DNA of 59,453 nt from Chloroflexota bacterium (GTDB taxonomy: Bacteria > Chloroflexota > Dehalococcoidia > Lucifugimonadales > UBA3495), in contig JAPOQH010000044.1 in NCBI GenBank assembly GCA_026710825.1, positions 1-59,453 of the forward strand. The letters are read 5' to 3'. Under the pieces are notes generated by a model that did no database searches, was not told the DNA's origin, and saw nothing but the letters and a program-made list of their open reading frames with translations. Shown here piece after piece: positions 8,204 through 16,759 of the stretch. The position numbers and the translations under genes are program-made. The stretch's first letter is position 1. Each line of letters opens with the position of its first letter.

Positions 8204-9490
8204 ATGCAACAGACCAGGTCGCAACGACTATTCGAACAGGCGCAACGCGTGATTCCGGGTGGTGTCAACAGTCCCGTCCGGTCATTTCGCGCCGTTGAAG
8301 GTACGCCGCCCTTCATCGCCCGGGGCAACGGTTCCCGTGTGTGGGACGTCGACGGCAACGAGTACATCGACTACTTGGGTTCCTGGGGGCCATTGGCCTT
8401 GGGCCACGCCCATCCCGCCGTCGTGGAAGCCGTCCAACGCGCGGCGGCAGACGGCACCTCGTTCGGCGCTCCCGTTGAGCAGGAGGTGCAGTTGGCCGAA
8501 ATGGTCTGCGCGGCCTTGCCGTCGGTCGATTCGGTGCGTCTGGTCAACTCCGGCACCGAGGCCTGCATGACCGCCTTGCGTCTGGCCCGCGCCCACACCG
8601 GCCGGTCCAAGATCGTCAAATTCGCCGGCAACTACCACGGCCACGCCGATGGCCTGTTGGTCGCCGCCGGCTCCGGCGCGCTGACCCACGGCGTGCCCAC
8701 CAGCGCCGGCGTCCCCGAGTCCTACGCCGCCGAGACCCTGATCGCAGCCTACAACGACCTCGCGTCCGTGCAGGGCCTGTTCGATGCCTTTCCCGACGCC
8801 ATCGCCGCCGTGATAGTCGAACCAGTCGCCGGCAATATGGGCGTTGTCCCGCCCGCCAATGGTTTTTTGCAAGGTCTCCGCGACGTCACCGAAGCCAACG
8901 GGGCATTGCTCATATTCGACGAGGTCATCACCGGATTCCGTGTGGCGTACGGTGGCGCGCAAACGCTGTACGGCGTCACTCCGGACATCACCACCATGGG
9001 CAAGATCATCGGCGGCGGACTCCCCGTAGGCGCGTACGGCGGCCGCAGCGACGTGATGCAACAGGTCGCTCCCCTCGGCCCCATGTATCAGGCTGGCACC
9101 CTGTCTGGCAACCCGCTCGCCGTCGCCGCCGGCGTCGCCACCTTGACCGAGTTGCAGCGTCCCGGGGTCTACGATCAATTGGAAGCCACCGCCCAGCGCC
9201 TCACCGACGGCGTAAGCGCAGCCTTCGCCCGTGCGGAGATCCCATCCACCATTAATCGCGTCGCGTCCATGTTCACTGGCTTTTTCAACTCGGGCCCGGT
9301 GGGTGCCCTCGCTCAGGTCGAGCAGTCCGACACCGCCGCCTATGGCCGATATATGCACGCTTTGCTTGATCGCGGAGTGTACATCGCTCCCTCCCAGTTC
9401 GAGGCCGGCTTCGTCTCCATCGCCCACACCGATGCCGACATTAACCGCACCATCGTCGCCGTAGGCGATGCCCTGGCTGCTTTGGGCTAA
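8204..9490 (+). CDS. hemL: Glutamate-1-semialdehyde 2,1-aminomutase
   Basis: 428 residues. This PLP enzyme converts glutamate-1-semialdehyde to 5-aminolaevulinate. The ATG at 8204 follows GAGAGGAGGG with good spacing and precedes the family start (SQRLFEQAQRVIPGGVNSPVR). The PLP lysine is Lys267 in TTMGKIIGGGLPVGAYGG, and the substrate-binding LVNSGTEACMTALRLAR is present. It is the last gene of the tetrapyrrole operon. The 22-bp palindrome at 9514-9535 probably ends or trims the transcript. Confidence 0.95.
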   Translation: MQQTRSQRLFEQAQRVIPGGVNSPVRSFRAVEGTPPFIARGNGSRVWDVDGNEYIDYLGSWGPLALGHAHPAVVEAVQRAAADGTSFGAPVEQEVQLAEMVCAALPSVDSVRLVNSGTEACMTALRLARAHTGRSKIVKFAGNYHGHADGLLVAAGSGALTHGVPTSAGVPESYAAETLIAAYNDLASVQGLFDAFPDAIAAVIVEPVAGNMGVVPPANGFLQGLRDVTEANGALLIFDEVITGFRVAYGGAQTLYGVTPDITTMGKIIGGGLPVGAYGGRSDVMQQVAPLGPMYQAGTLSGNPLAVAAGVATLTELQRPGVYDQLEATAQRLTDGVSAAFARAEIPSTINRVASMFTGFFNSGPVGALAQVEQSDTAAYGRYMHALLDRGVYIAPSQFEAGFVSIAHTDADINRTIVAVGDALAALG

Positions 9491-9513
9491 CCAGCGGCAT
9501 CGCGGCGCATGTG

Positions 9514-9535
9514 GGGGCGAATAATTATTCGCCCC
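9514..9535. terminator. Perfect 22-bp palindrome after hemL
   Basis: GGGGCGAATAA followed by its exact reverse complement. It lies 23 bases after the hemL stop and 14 bases before the recQ ATG. No long T tract follows (only CTTTGG), so it may act as an mRNA-end stabiliser, a weak terminator or a protein-binding dyad rather than a classical terminator. Confidence 0.55.
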
Positions 9536-9549
9536 TTTGGATTTATGGG

Positions 9550-11937
9550 ATGGCAGCCACAGATCTAAACGAACTGCTCAAGCAGCGCTTCGGCTACGAC
9601 GAGTTTCGGCCGGGCCAGCGAACGATAATTTCCAACGCCCTAGGCGGCCGGCATGGCTTGGTCGTCATGCCCACTGGTGGCGGTAAATCCCTCTGCTATC
9701 AGTTGCCGGCCCTGGCTTTGGGCGGCCTGACACTGGTGGTGTCCCCGCTGATCGCGCTGATGAAGGACCAGGTGGACGCCCTCCGCGCGAATGGTATCGC
9801 CGCCGATTTCTTGAACAGCAGCCTGGATACCGCCACTGCCGCCGCCGTGGAACGCAGGGCGCAGGCCGGCGGGGTCAGCCTGCTCTACGCCGCGCCGGAA
9901 CGGGCGGTCATGCCGGGGTTCCGCCGATTCCTCCGTACCTTGGACCTCAAGCTCATCGCCATCGACGAAGCCCATTGCATCAGCGAGTGGGGCCACGATT
10001 TCCGCCCCGACTATCGCGCTCAGTCGGAACTGCGGGCTGAATTCCCTCGGGTTCCGGTGATGGCTCTGACCGCCACCGCCACCCAGCGTGTGCGCCAGGA
10101 TATCGTGGACCAACTCGCCCTCGACCAATGCGGGGAGTTCATATCCGGGTTCGACCGTCCCAATTTGACCTATCGAGTGCTCCCCAGGAAGAACTCTTGG
10201 GACGCCCTCCTGAACCTGCTGCACGAACGCCGGGGACAATCTGTGATCATCTACAGCCTGTCCCGCCGGGAAACCGAGGAACTGGCCGACCGCCTCACCG
10301 CCAGCGGCTACCCTGCCGCCGCCTATCACGCGGGGCTGGATGCCGATACCCGGCGGCTCACCCAGGAGCGGTTCATCGACGGCGACGTTCCCATAGTCGT
10401 AGCAACCATCGCCTTCGGCATGGGCATCGACAAACCGGACATCAGGCTGGTCGTCCACTACACGCTGCCCAAATCCATCGAGGGCTACTATCAGGAAACC
10501 GGTAGGGCTGGGCGCGATGGCATGCCCAGCGACTGTGTGCTCTTTTTCACCGATGGGGAACAGCGCAAGCACGATTACTTCCTCAACATCATTGAGGATC
10601 AAGACCTGAATCAGGCGGCCCGCCAGCAACTCCTCAAGATGGTGGACTACGGGCGCCTGGGTACCTGCCGGCGTCGATATCTGTTGGACTACTTCGGCGA
10701 CGAGATGTCTGAGGACTCGTGCGGCAATTGTGACAACTGCTCGTCAGAACGGCGCAACGTCGACGTGACCGTCATCGCCCAGAAGATCCTCTCCGCCGTC
10801 ATCCGCACCGGCGCACGCTTCGGGTTCGCCCACGTCGCCAACGTCCTGTTGGGCAGCAACGTGGCGCGCGTCCGGGAATTGGGACACAACCAACTCAGCG
10901 TATTCGGGATCGTCAACGACTACGATCGCACCGCTCTCCGGCAAATCGCCAACGGGCTCGTCGAACTCGGTCTCTTGGCAAGGTCCGATGGCCAGTATCC
11001 GACGTTGAGCGTCACTGACGCCGGACGCGCATGGTTGCAGAGCCGCCAATCGCTCGCCTTGGATCTGCGCGTCGACGACGAACCTCCACAACGCCACACC
11101 GCCAGCGCCGGCACCGTACCCGCAACCCATTCCTCCGCGTCGCCTGCCGCGTCCGGTTTGTTTGCCAGGCTGAGGACCCTGCGTCGCCGCCTTGCCGACG
11201 AGCAGGGCGTTCCTGCGTTCGTGGTGTTCAACGATGCCACCCTCCGCAACCTCGCCGCCGCTCAGCCAACCCGACCGGAGGACATGCTCCGAGTGTCCGG
11301 AGTCGGACCGGCCAAGCTGGACAAGTACGGTGCGCAGTTTCTCGCCGAAATAAGGCAACACATCGGTGTTGGTGCCGCCGCCCCTGCCGTCCAACCTGCT
11401 GATCCATCCGCCTCCGCCGTTTCCAAATCGTCCGCATCAAACCGATTGGACGAAATTCGCAAAGAACATCCCAGGGCATACGAACCGTGGACTCCCGAGG
11501 AAGAAACCCAACTCACCGAATTGCACGCCGCAGGAGTGAGCGTCGCGGACATCGCTGTTAGGCTGGGCCGTCGACCGGGCGCAATCGAATCGCGACTCAA
11601 CCGTCCCCCAGGGACCAATCCAACTAAGCCCCTCGCCGACACCCACACGTCAACCCTCAGTATGCTGGAACAGGGATCGACCATTTCAGAAATCGCTGAG
11701 CAACGCGGCCTCACTGAGGCAACTGTCATGGGCCACATCGAACGTATCATCACGGCCGGCACGGCAATAAATCTTGCCCCGCTGCTGCCGCCCCCCGAAC
11801 GCGTCCACCGAATATTGGATGCGTTGGATGCTATCGATGGGGACCGGTTGGCGCCGGTGCGGGAATCGTTGGGCGATGATTTTTCCTACGAGGAAATCCG
11901 ACTGGTTCGGATTTTGCGCCTGCAAACAACAGAATAG
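9550..11937 (+). CDS. recQ: ATP-dependent DNA helicase RecQ
   Basis: 795 residues. It is a 3'-5' helicase for recombination and fork repair. I chose ATG 9550; the earlier in-frame GTG at 9511 would translate the palindrome. The protein has Walker A PTGGGKSLCYQLPA, DEAH box IDEAHCISEWGHDFRP, motif VI QETGRAGRDG and the RQC zinc site (Cys373, 391, 394, 397). A winged helix follows, then an HRDC domain (about 532-604). The C-terminal ~165 residues add two helix-turn-helix-like units (WTPEEETQLTELHAAGVSV and STISEIAEQRGLTEATV), the HTH tail seen in many longer RecQ proteins. It lies alone between hemL and the convergent sodN. Confidence 0.93.
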   Translation: MAATDLNELLKQRFGYDEFRPGQRTIISNALGGRHGLVVMPTGGGKSLCYQLPALALGGLTLVVSPLIALMKDQVDALRANGIAADFLNSSLDTATAAAVERRAQAGGVSLLYAAPERAVMPGFRRFLRTLDLKLIAIDEAHCISEWGHDFRPDYRAQSELRAEFPRVPVMALTATATQRVRQDIVDQLALDQCGEFISGFDRPNLTYRVLPRKNSWDALLNLLHERRGQSVIIYSLSRRETEELADRLTASGYPAAAYHAGLDADTRRLTQERFIDGDVPIVVATIAFGMGIDKPDIRLVVHYTLPKSIEGYYQETGRAGRDGMPSDCVLFFTDGEQRKHDYFLNIIEDQDLNQAARQQLLKMVDYGRLGTCRRRYLLDYFGDEMSEDSCGNCDNCSSERRNVDVTVIAQKILSAVIRTGARFGFAHVANVLLGSNVARVRELGHNQLSVFGIVNDYDRTALRQIANGLVELGLLARSDGQYPTLSVTDAGRAWLQSRQSLALDLRVDDEPPQRHTASAGTVPATHSSASPAASGLFARLRTLRRRLADEQGVPAFVVFNDATLRNLAAAQPTRPEDMLRVSGVGPAKLDKYGAQFLAEIRQHIGVGAAAPAVQPADPSASAVSKSSASNRLDEIRKEHPRAYEPWTPEEETQLTELHAAGVSVADIAVRLGRRPGAIESRLNRPPGTNPTKPLADTHTSTLSMLEQGSTISEIAEQRGLTEATVMGHIERIITAGTAINLAPLLPPPERVHRILDALDAIDGDRLAPVRESLGDDFSYEEIRLVRILRLQTTE

Positions 11938-11958
11938 GGGCGGGTGAACACCCGCCCC
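11937..11958. terminator. Bidirectional hairpin between recQ and sodN
   Basis: GGGGCGGGT, GAAC loop, ACCCGCCCC: a perfect 9-bp stem starting on the last base of the recQ stop and 29 bases from the sodN stop on the other strand. There is no strong T tract on either side. Placement between convergent genes suggests shared transcript-end formation. Confidence 0.6.
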
Positions 11959-11986
11959 AACCGGATCCTGTTGATTTGGCTATGGC

Positions 11987-12457
11987 TTAGGCGCCGTACC
12001 GTGCCGCCTCGTTGGGGTCGCTGTATTCAACGTTCTTGGTGGCCCAGAACGTCGTGGCGATGTCGTCGCACGCGGCAACCAACGCCTCAGCGTTCTCCAT
12101 GCTCACGGTCTGCTTGCACTGGCCGGCCAGCTTCAGGGCGGCGTTGAACTTGGCCGCTACGTCGTTGGCGTCGGTGTTGGGCCATGCGTAGTCGGCCCAG
12201 AGGATGCGCAGCTCTTCCTTGCACTTCTCGGCGTGCTCCTCTTTCACCGTCACGTAGCGGGAAAAAGTGTTGGCGAAAGACTGCCGCTCACCGGCCGGAG
12301 CGCCGGGCTGTGGTGCCTCAAGGTTCTGCATCCGCAGGACCATTTTCTGAACCGTCTGGGCGGCAATCTTGGCGACCAACGGATCGTAGATACCGCACGG
12401 GATATCACAGTGGGCGTGGGCCTCTCGGGGCTTTAGGAACGCGATGGGGTTGAACAT
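11987..12457 (-). CDS. sodN: Nickel superoxide dismutase precursor
   Basis: 156 residues. It dismutates superoxide with a Ni centre held by the N-terminal hook. The mature enzyme would begin at His16 of HCDIPCGIYDP, where His1, Cys2 and Cys6 of the mature chain bind Ni. A 15-residue leader ending in REAHA must be cleaved. The four-helix remainder is standard (VKEEHAEKCKEELRILWADY). I chose the ATG at 12457, 10 bases after GGAG, rather than the TTG two codons earlier. The usual maturation peptidase gene (sodX) is not adjacent, so processing must be encoded elsewhere. NiSOD is common in marine bacteria, where it avoids use of iron or manganese. Confidence 0.93.
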   Translation of the reverse strand: MFNPIAFLKPREAHAHCDIPCGIYDPLVAKIAAQTVQKMVLRMQNLEAPQPGAPAGERQSFANTFSRYVTVKEEHAEKCKEELRILWADYAWPNTDANDVAAKFNAALKLAGQCKQTVSMENAEALVAACDDIATTFWATKNVEYSDPNEAARYGA

Positions 12458-12482
12458 CGTCAATAGACTCCTTTAGATGGCG

Positions 12483-12504
12483 AAAACGCAGGGCGGGATG
12501 CCCT
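12483..12504 (-). terminator. Possible terminator of the CoA-transferase operon
   Basis: On the minus strand AGGGC-ATCCC-GCCCT is followed by GCGTTTTC. The stem is only 5 bp and the T tract short. It sits 63 bases past the last gene of the operon and just upstream of sodN. Confidence 0.35.
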
Positions 12505-12566
12505 CAATCACGGGATCGATTCGGCGAAAATGCTAGCGCAATTCCCAGTATCCCGCAAGGGCCGCC

Positions 12567-13238
12567 CTATACTTCGTACTCACCCACGCTTTCCGGGATG
12601 ATCAGGGCCGCCCCGGTAATCTCCTGGACATCCTCCGGCGACCAGCCGGGCGCGGTCTCCCGCAGCACCATGCCGTCGGGCGTCGGCTCCAATACTGCTA
12701 CATCCGTCACCACCAGCGACACGCACCCTTTCCCGGTGAGCGGAAAACTGCACTCCTCCACGACTTTTGCATTTCCGTTCCGGTCGTTGTGTTCCATCGC
12801 CACGATCACCTTGTCCGCGCCGGCAGCGAGATCCATCGCCCCACCAATGTTCCCGACCCCACGTTCGGGCAGCATCCAGTTCGCCAGGTCGCCGTTGGCA
12901 GACACCTGGTGCGCTCCCAGAACCGTAACGTCCACGTGTCCGCCGCGAATCATGGCAAAAGCGTCTGCGGATGAGAAGTAGGCCATCCCCGGTACCGGCT
13001 CCAGGAACTGCCCGCCGGCATTGATGAGATCAATATCCTCGTTTCCGTCCTCCGCCAGGGGACCGCAGTTCAGCACCCCGCTTTCGCTGTGATAGAAAAC
13101 GATGCTGTCGTCCCCTACGAACATCGACACCAGGGTGGGAATACCGATGCCGAGGTTGACGGTGCCTCCGGGCGGCAGTTCCTTGGCTACCCGCATCGCC
13201 ATAATGGCCCGGTCCAGGCGCTCTTTGTCCTCTGTCAT
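12567..13238 (-). CDS. CoA-transferase beta subunit (class I, ScoB/AtoA type)
   Basis: 223 residues. The class I (3-oxoacid-type) CoA-transferase beta subunit transfers CoA through a covalent glutamyl-CoA thioester. The catalytic Glu52 is present in HSESG (canonical SENG). GGHVDVTVLGAHQVSANGDLANW and AMEHNDRNGNAKVVEECSFPLTG follow as in succinyl-CoA:3-ketoacid transferases. It is the last of three CoA-transferase genes in the operon. The first supplies an alpha subunit, and the middle one fuses a beta-like half without the catalytic Glu to an alpha half. Substrate is unknown; 3-oxoacids such as acetoacetate or 3-oxoadipate are possible. Confidence 0.88.
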   Translation of the reverse strand: MTEDKERLDRAIMAMRVAKELPPGGTVNLGIGIPTLVSMFVGDDSIVFYHSESGVLNCGPLAEDGNEDIDLINAGGQFLEPVPGMAYFSSADAFAMIRGGHVDVTVLGAHQVSANGDLANWMLPERGVGNIGGAMDLAAGADKVIVAMEHNDRNGNAKVVEECSFPLTGKGCVSLVVTDVAVLEPTPDGMVLRETAPGWSPEDVQEITGAALIIPESVGEYEV

Positions 13239-13254
13239 GCCGAAGTATCCTCGC

Positions 13255-14601
13255 CTATTCGTAGCCCGTGAATCCGTCGGGCCGTTTGACGATCCGCTGC
13301 ACGAAAACGCCGGGTGTCACGATTTCTTCGGGATCGAGTTGACCGGGTTCTACGATCTCGTCCACCTCAACGATGGTGACCCGTGCGGCGGGTGCCATGA
13401 CGGCGTTGAAGTTGCGCGATGTGCCCCGGTAGATCAGGTTGCCGTTGATGTCCGCCTTGTGGGCGCGGATGATCGCAAAGTCCGCGCGCAGGCCGTATTC
13501 CAGGATGTAGTCCCGCCCATCAATAGTTCGGGATTCCTTCCCCTCTGCGATGAGAGTTCCCGCTCCGGTGGGCGTGTAGAAGGCTCGAATGCCCGCCCCT
13601 CCGGCCCGCAGTCGCTCCGCCAGCGTGCCCTGCGGCACCAGTTCCAGGTCCACCTCCCCTCTCCGGTAAGCCAGCTCAAACTCCGATGGTCGGGACACCG
13701 ACGGCGAAACCGGGAACGATGCAATCGCCTTGGCAACCTGCCCGTTCTCGATCAGCACGCTGTGGTCGATCGCGGTCCGTCCCGGCGGCGTGCCGAAACT
13801 CACCACGCGCGCGATGCCGGCGGTGTTGCTCACGATGGTCAAACCTCGGCTGCCTCGGTCTCGCAATGACATCAAAAGGTAATGTGCCATCCCGCCCGGC
13901 CCGCCGAATCCATCGATGAACACCGTCACGCCATCGGGTAAATCGTGTAGGGCTGAAGCGCCGTCGGCATGAACCTTGGACTCCGGCGTTCCGGAGGGCA
14001 CCGTGAAATCCATCGCCGCTGGGTAATCCGAGATCGAAACGACCTCACTCAGGTCAGAGTCGGCAACCACGTCATCGGCTTGACGATCTGTCGCGATTTC
14101 CGAAAGGACGAATTCAGTGCCCTGTGGTTCAAACACCGCACAATCCGCGATGACCCGGTCAATGCCGCCCACGCCGTCCACCGGCCGCTCCAGGAGATGC
14201 GAAGCCAGGCATATCTCCGGTTCGTCCTCGTTAATTTGCGGGTGCAGCGCGATGATTCGCCGCGCGCCCGAAGCCAGGTCGACTCCGATGCCCGGCGGCG
14301 CAATAGATGCATCGCGTGCGTAGAGCCTGCCCACGAATCGTCCGTCCGCAGTAACCTGCGCCGGATGTACTATCGCGAGGTCGACGTACCCTCCGCGCAC
14401 TATCGCCGCCGCGTCGGCGGCGCTCAGTGGTATCCCGTTCAGGGTTCCATCGGCGCGCAGGAACCACACGCCCATGGACTCCGGTGTTACCCGTGCCACC
14501 AGCTCTGGCAGTCCCCGATCGAGGGCCACCACCGCGCCAGGCGCAATCTCCCTGGCCGCGCGGCGCGCAATCTTGAAGGCAGATGTTTCGGTGAGCGGCA
14601 T
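13255..14601 (-). CDS. Fused CoA-transferase: inactive beta-like half plus alpha half
   Basis: 448 residues. Residues 1-205 resemble the beta subunit (RGGYVDLAIVHPAQVTADGRFVGR matches the downstream beta protein). The catalytic SENG/SESG stretch is replaced by RADG: Glu52 of the neighbour aligns with Ala50. Residues 215-448 are a complete alpha subunit (FIDGFGGPGGMAHYLL, PQGTLAERLRAGGAGIRAFYTPTGAGT, MAPAARVTIVEVDEIVEPG). The gene order alpha, beta*-alpha, beta suggests that two alpha-beta pairs lay in tandem and the inner two genes fused. The alpha half could pair with the active beta of the next gene, leaving the beta* half structural or regulatory. The start is 9 bases after the previous stop, so the genes are co-transcribed. 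Confidence 0.85.
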   Translation of the reverse strand: MPLTETSAFKIARRAAREIAPGAVVALDRGLPELVARVTPESMGVWFLRADGTLNGIPLSAADAAAIVRGGYVDLAIVHPAQVTADGRFVGRLYARDASIAPPGIGVDLASGARRIIALHPQINEDEPEICLASHLLERPVDGVGGIDRVIADCAVFEPQGTEFVLSEIATDRQADDVVADSDLSEVVSISDYPAAMDFTVPSGTPESKVHADGASALHDLPDGVTVFIDGFGGPGGMAHYLLMSLRDRGSRGLTIVSNTAGIARVVSFGTPPGRTAIDHSVLIENGQVAKAIASFPVSPSVSRPSEFELAYRRGEVDLELVPQGTLAERLRAGGAGIRAFYTPTGAGTLIAEGKESRTIDGRDYILEYGLRADFAIIRAHKADINGNLIYRGTSRNFNAVMAPAARVTIVEVDEIVEPGQLDPEEIVTPGVFVQRIVKRPDGFTGYE

Positions 14602-14610
14602 CGGGTGATC

Positions 14611-15297
14611 CTAAACAGCCGGTGCGCCTGCCGCTCGAACGATGCGGTTGACGTATATCCCGGGTGTGATCACCAACTCTGGATTGATCGCCCCCGGTTC
14701 GCCGATTTCATCGGATTCGACGACGGTGGTCCTGGCCGCAGTCGCCATCACAGAGTTCCAGCCCCGTTGGGCGCCGCGATACACTAGGTTCCCTACCCCG
14801 TCGGCCCGGTGGCATCGCAACAGGGCAAAGTCCGCCCGCAGCGGAGTTTCCAGAACGTGGCCGACGCCATCAATCGAGCGGCTTTCCTTGTCCATGTCGA
14901 ATCGAGTGCCAACCCCCGTGGTGATGAACACTCCCCCGATCCCGGCTCCCGCAGCGCGTAGCCGTTCCGCCAGCGTGCCATGCGGAACCGCCACGACCTC
15001 GATGTCGCCCAACTCCCAGAGTTCCGGTATCACCCCGCCGTGCGCTCCCAGGAATGGGTAGGGTGAAATGATGCGCGACACTCGCCCATCCTTCACCAAC
15101 CGCGGTATTGTCTCGCTCCCGTCCCATCCGGAAAAATCGCACACGATGGTGAGGTCGGTGGCGTCATGTCGCAGTAGAGCGGATAGCAGTCCGGATGGCT
15201 CGTTGGACTTGGCAACGCCCCCGACCAATATGGTCGCTCCGTCCCGCACGTCTGCTACCGCGGCGTCGTGAGTGTCGTATAATTTGCTGAACGCCAT
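14611..15297 (-). CDS. CoA-transferase alpha subunit (class I)
   Basis: 228 residues. The alpha subunit binds the CoA part and pairs with a beta subunit. Sequence from TILVGGVAKSNEPSGLLSALL through VPHGTLAERLRAAGAGIGGVFITTGVGT to TTVVESDEIGEPGAINPELVITPGIYVNRIV follows the family closely. It is parallel to the C-terminal half of the next gene, indicating duplication. It is the first gene of the operon. A TAGAAT -10-like box lies on the minus strand at 15322-15327, 25 bases upstream, without a clear -35. Confidence 0.87.
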   Translation of the reverse strand: MAFSKLYDTHDAAVADVRDGATILVGGVAKSNEPSGLLSALLRHDATDLTIVCDFSGWDGSETIPRLVKDGRVSRIISPYPFLGAHGGVIPELWELGDIEVVAVPHGTLAERLRAAGAGIGGVFITTGVGTRFDMDKESRSIDGVGHVLETPLRADFALLRCHRADGVGNLVYRGAQRGWNSVMATAARTTVVESDEIGEPGAINPELVITPGIYVNRIVRAAGAPAV

Positions 15298-15406
15298 GAA
15301 TCAATCCGCAAAGCGGGCGCTATTCTAACTCAATCGGGTAGCCGCATAAAGCCGAACGCTGGCTGCTGGCTAATACCGACCAACCACGGACACGCTGACG
15401 TATCCC

Positions 15407-16189
15407 ATGCGATATCGCAATATTAGCTGCGCTTTGAACGGATTCCAGGCATCCATAGTCTTGCCGGGTCCCGTCGGAGCCCATTCAATCGACGAGGATA
15501 CGTCATACGAATTGCGGGATTGCTGTTCCCAACTGTCTCTCCAGGACGAAGTCAGGATCGCAACCATCACCGGTTCGGGCAACGTATTCGCAGTCGGGCG
15601 CAAAGATCCTCCCGACGACCTCATCGACGTTTCAGTATCTGGGCACGTCGATTGGATCGCCGGCATGAGTGTTGCCAGTGCGTTCGCGGCGTTGCCAATG
15701 CCCACGATCGCGGTCCTGAATGGCGACGCCACCGGCCACGGTTTGGAACTGGCGATGACAGCGGATTTGCGGATCGCCGTTGATACCGCCAGGTTCGGAG
15801 TCGGGAGTCTGCACGACTGCGGCTTTCCATACGACGGCGCGACTCAGAGGCTCCCCAGGCTCGTCGGACCCGGTTTGGCGCGCGATATGTTGCTCACCGG
15901 GCGCGCGCTATCGGCGCAGGAAGCGCTTGACGCCGGGTTGGTCAACCGGGTGGAATCCAAAGCTGACCTTTACCGGGCTGCGGCTGAGTTGGCTGAAAAC
16001 ATCGCTGCCGCGGCACCCATCGCCAGCCGGTACGCCAAAGAGGCCGCAGCCGCATCAGGTGACCTCACGTTGGCGCAGGGCCTCCGCTTGGAAGCTGATC
16101 TCAGCGTCATCCTCCAAAGCACTTGGGATCGCGCCGAAGGCCTGCGTTCGTTCGCCGACAAACGCACGCCCGAATTCGAAGGGCGGTGA
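15407..16189 (+). CDS. Enoyl-CoA hydratase/isomerase-family protein, divergent
   Basis: 260 residues with a crotonase fold. The oxyanion-hole region is altered (GNVFAVGRKDP instead of the usual FCAGAD). Of the two catalytic glutamates of rat enoyl-CoA hydratase, the Glu144 equivalent is kept (GHGLELAM). The Glu164 equivalent is Ser (GVGSLHDCG where PE is usual). A plain hydratase reaction is therefore doubtful; isomerase, hydrolase or decarboxylase chemistry, or loss of activity, is possible. It begins a plus-strand run with a PHP protein, a second crotonase and an acyl-CoA ligase. No clear Shine-Dalgarno precedes the ATG. Confidence 0.78.
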   Translation: MRYRNISCALNGFQASIVLPGPVGAHSIDEDTSYELRDCCSQLSLQDEVRIATITGSGNVFAVGRKDPPDDLIDVSVSGHVDWIAGMSVASAFAALPMPTIAVLNGDATGHGLELAMTADLRIAVDTARFGVGSLHDCGFPYDGATQRLPRLVGPGLARDMLLTGRALSAQEALDAGLVNRVESKADLYRAAAELAENIAAAAPIASRYAKEAAAASGDLTLAQGLRLEADLSVILQSTWDRAEGLRSFADKRTPEFEGR

Positions 16190-16198
16190 TCGGCGGTC

Positions 16199-16744
16199 AT
16201 GATGGAGGTACGCCTGGATCTGCACACCCACGTCGGCGAAATGTTCGGGTTCCAAACCCCGACACCCGAAATCGCCCAAACCGTGATCGCGCAAATCAAG
16301 GACGCCGGCCTGGACGGCATCGGCATCACTGACCACTGGCGCCGCGACTGGAGCGTGGAACTGCACCGAGTCGTGGAGCAGCATTTTCCAGGGGAAGTGC
16401 TGATCATACCCGGCCAGGAGATCGACGTTCGCCCGGCCAGCAGCCCATTCGACGGATATCATTGCGTTGAATTGTATTTGCCCGGTGGCCGGTTGTTCCG
16501 CAACTACTGCCACCCGGGGTATTACACGCCCAACATCGTGATCGAAGACGGTGTGCATGGCATCGAGGTTGCCAATCACCACCACGACTGGCACATCCGA
16601 CGGGCCCACGTGGAGCGGGTCGCCCAGGATCATGGCTTGCTGACTTTTTCGGTCAGCGATGCCAACAGGTTGGGCGAAATCGGCGCAGGTAGCACTCTGG
16701 TCGACCTTGACGAAATGATACGCCGCGCCGTTCCGTTGGATTAA
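16199..16744 (+). CDS. PHP-domain metal-dependent hydrolase
   Basis: 181 residues, a short single-domain PHP protein. Metal-binding motifs are visible: DLHTHVGE (7-14), GITDHWR, GQEIDV, the His cluster ANHHHDWH, and SDAN near the C-terminus. PHP proteins are usually phosphoesterases with two or three metal ions. Its place between two crotonase-family genes suggests a role in the same pathway, perhaps on a phosphorylated or CoA-linked intermediate, but the substrate is unknown. A second ATG at 16202 is equally possible as start. Confidence 0.75.
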   Translation: MMEVRLDLHTHVGEMFGFQTPTPEIAQTVIAQIKDAGLDGIGITDHWRRDWSVELHRVVEQHFPGEVLIIPGQEIDVRPASSPFDGYHCVELYLPGGRLFRNYCHPGYYTPNIVIEDGVHGIEVANHHHDWHIRRAHVERVAQDHGLLTFSVSDANRLGEIGAGSTLVDLDEMIRRAVPLD

Positions 16745-16759
16745 CCACAGGCCCATGCC

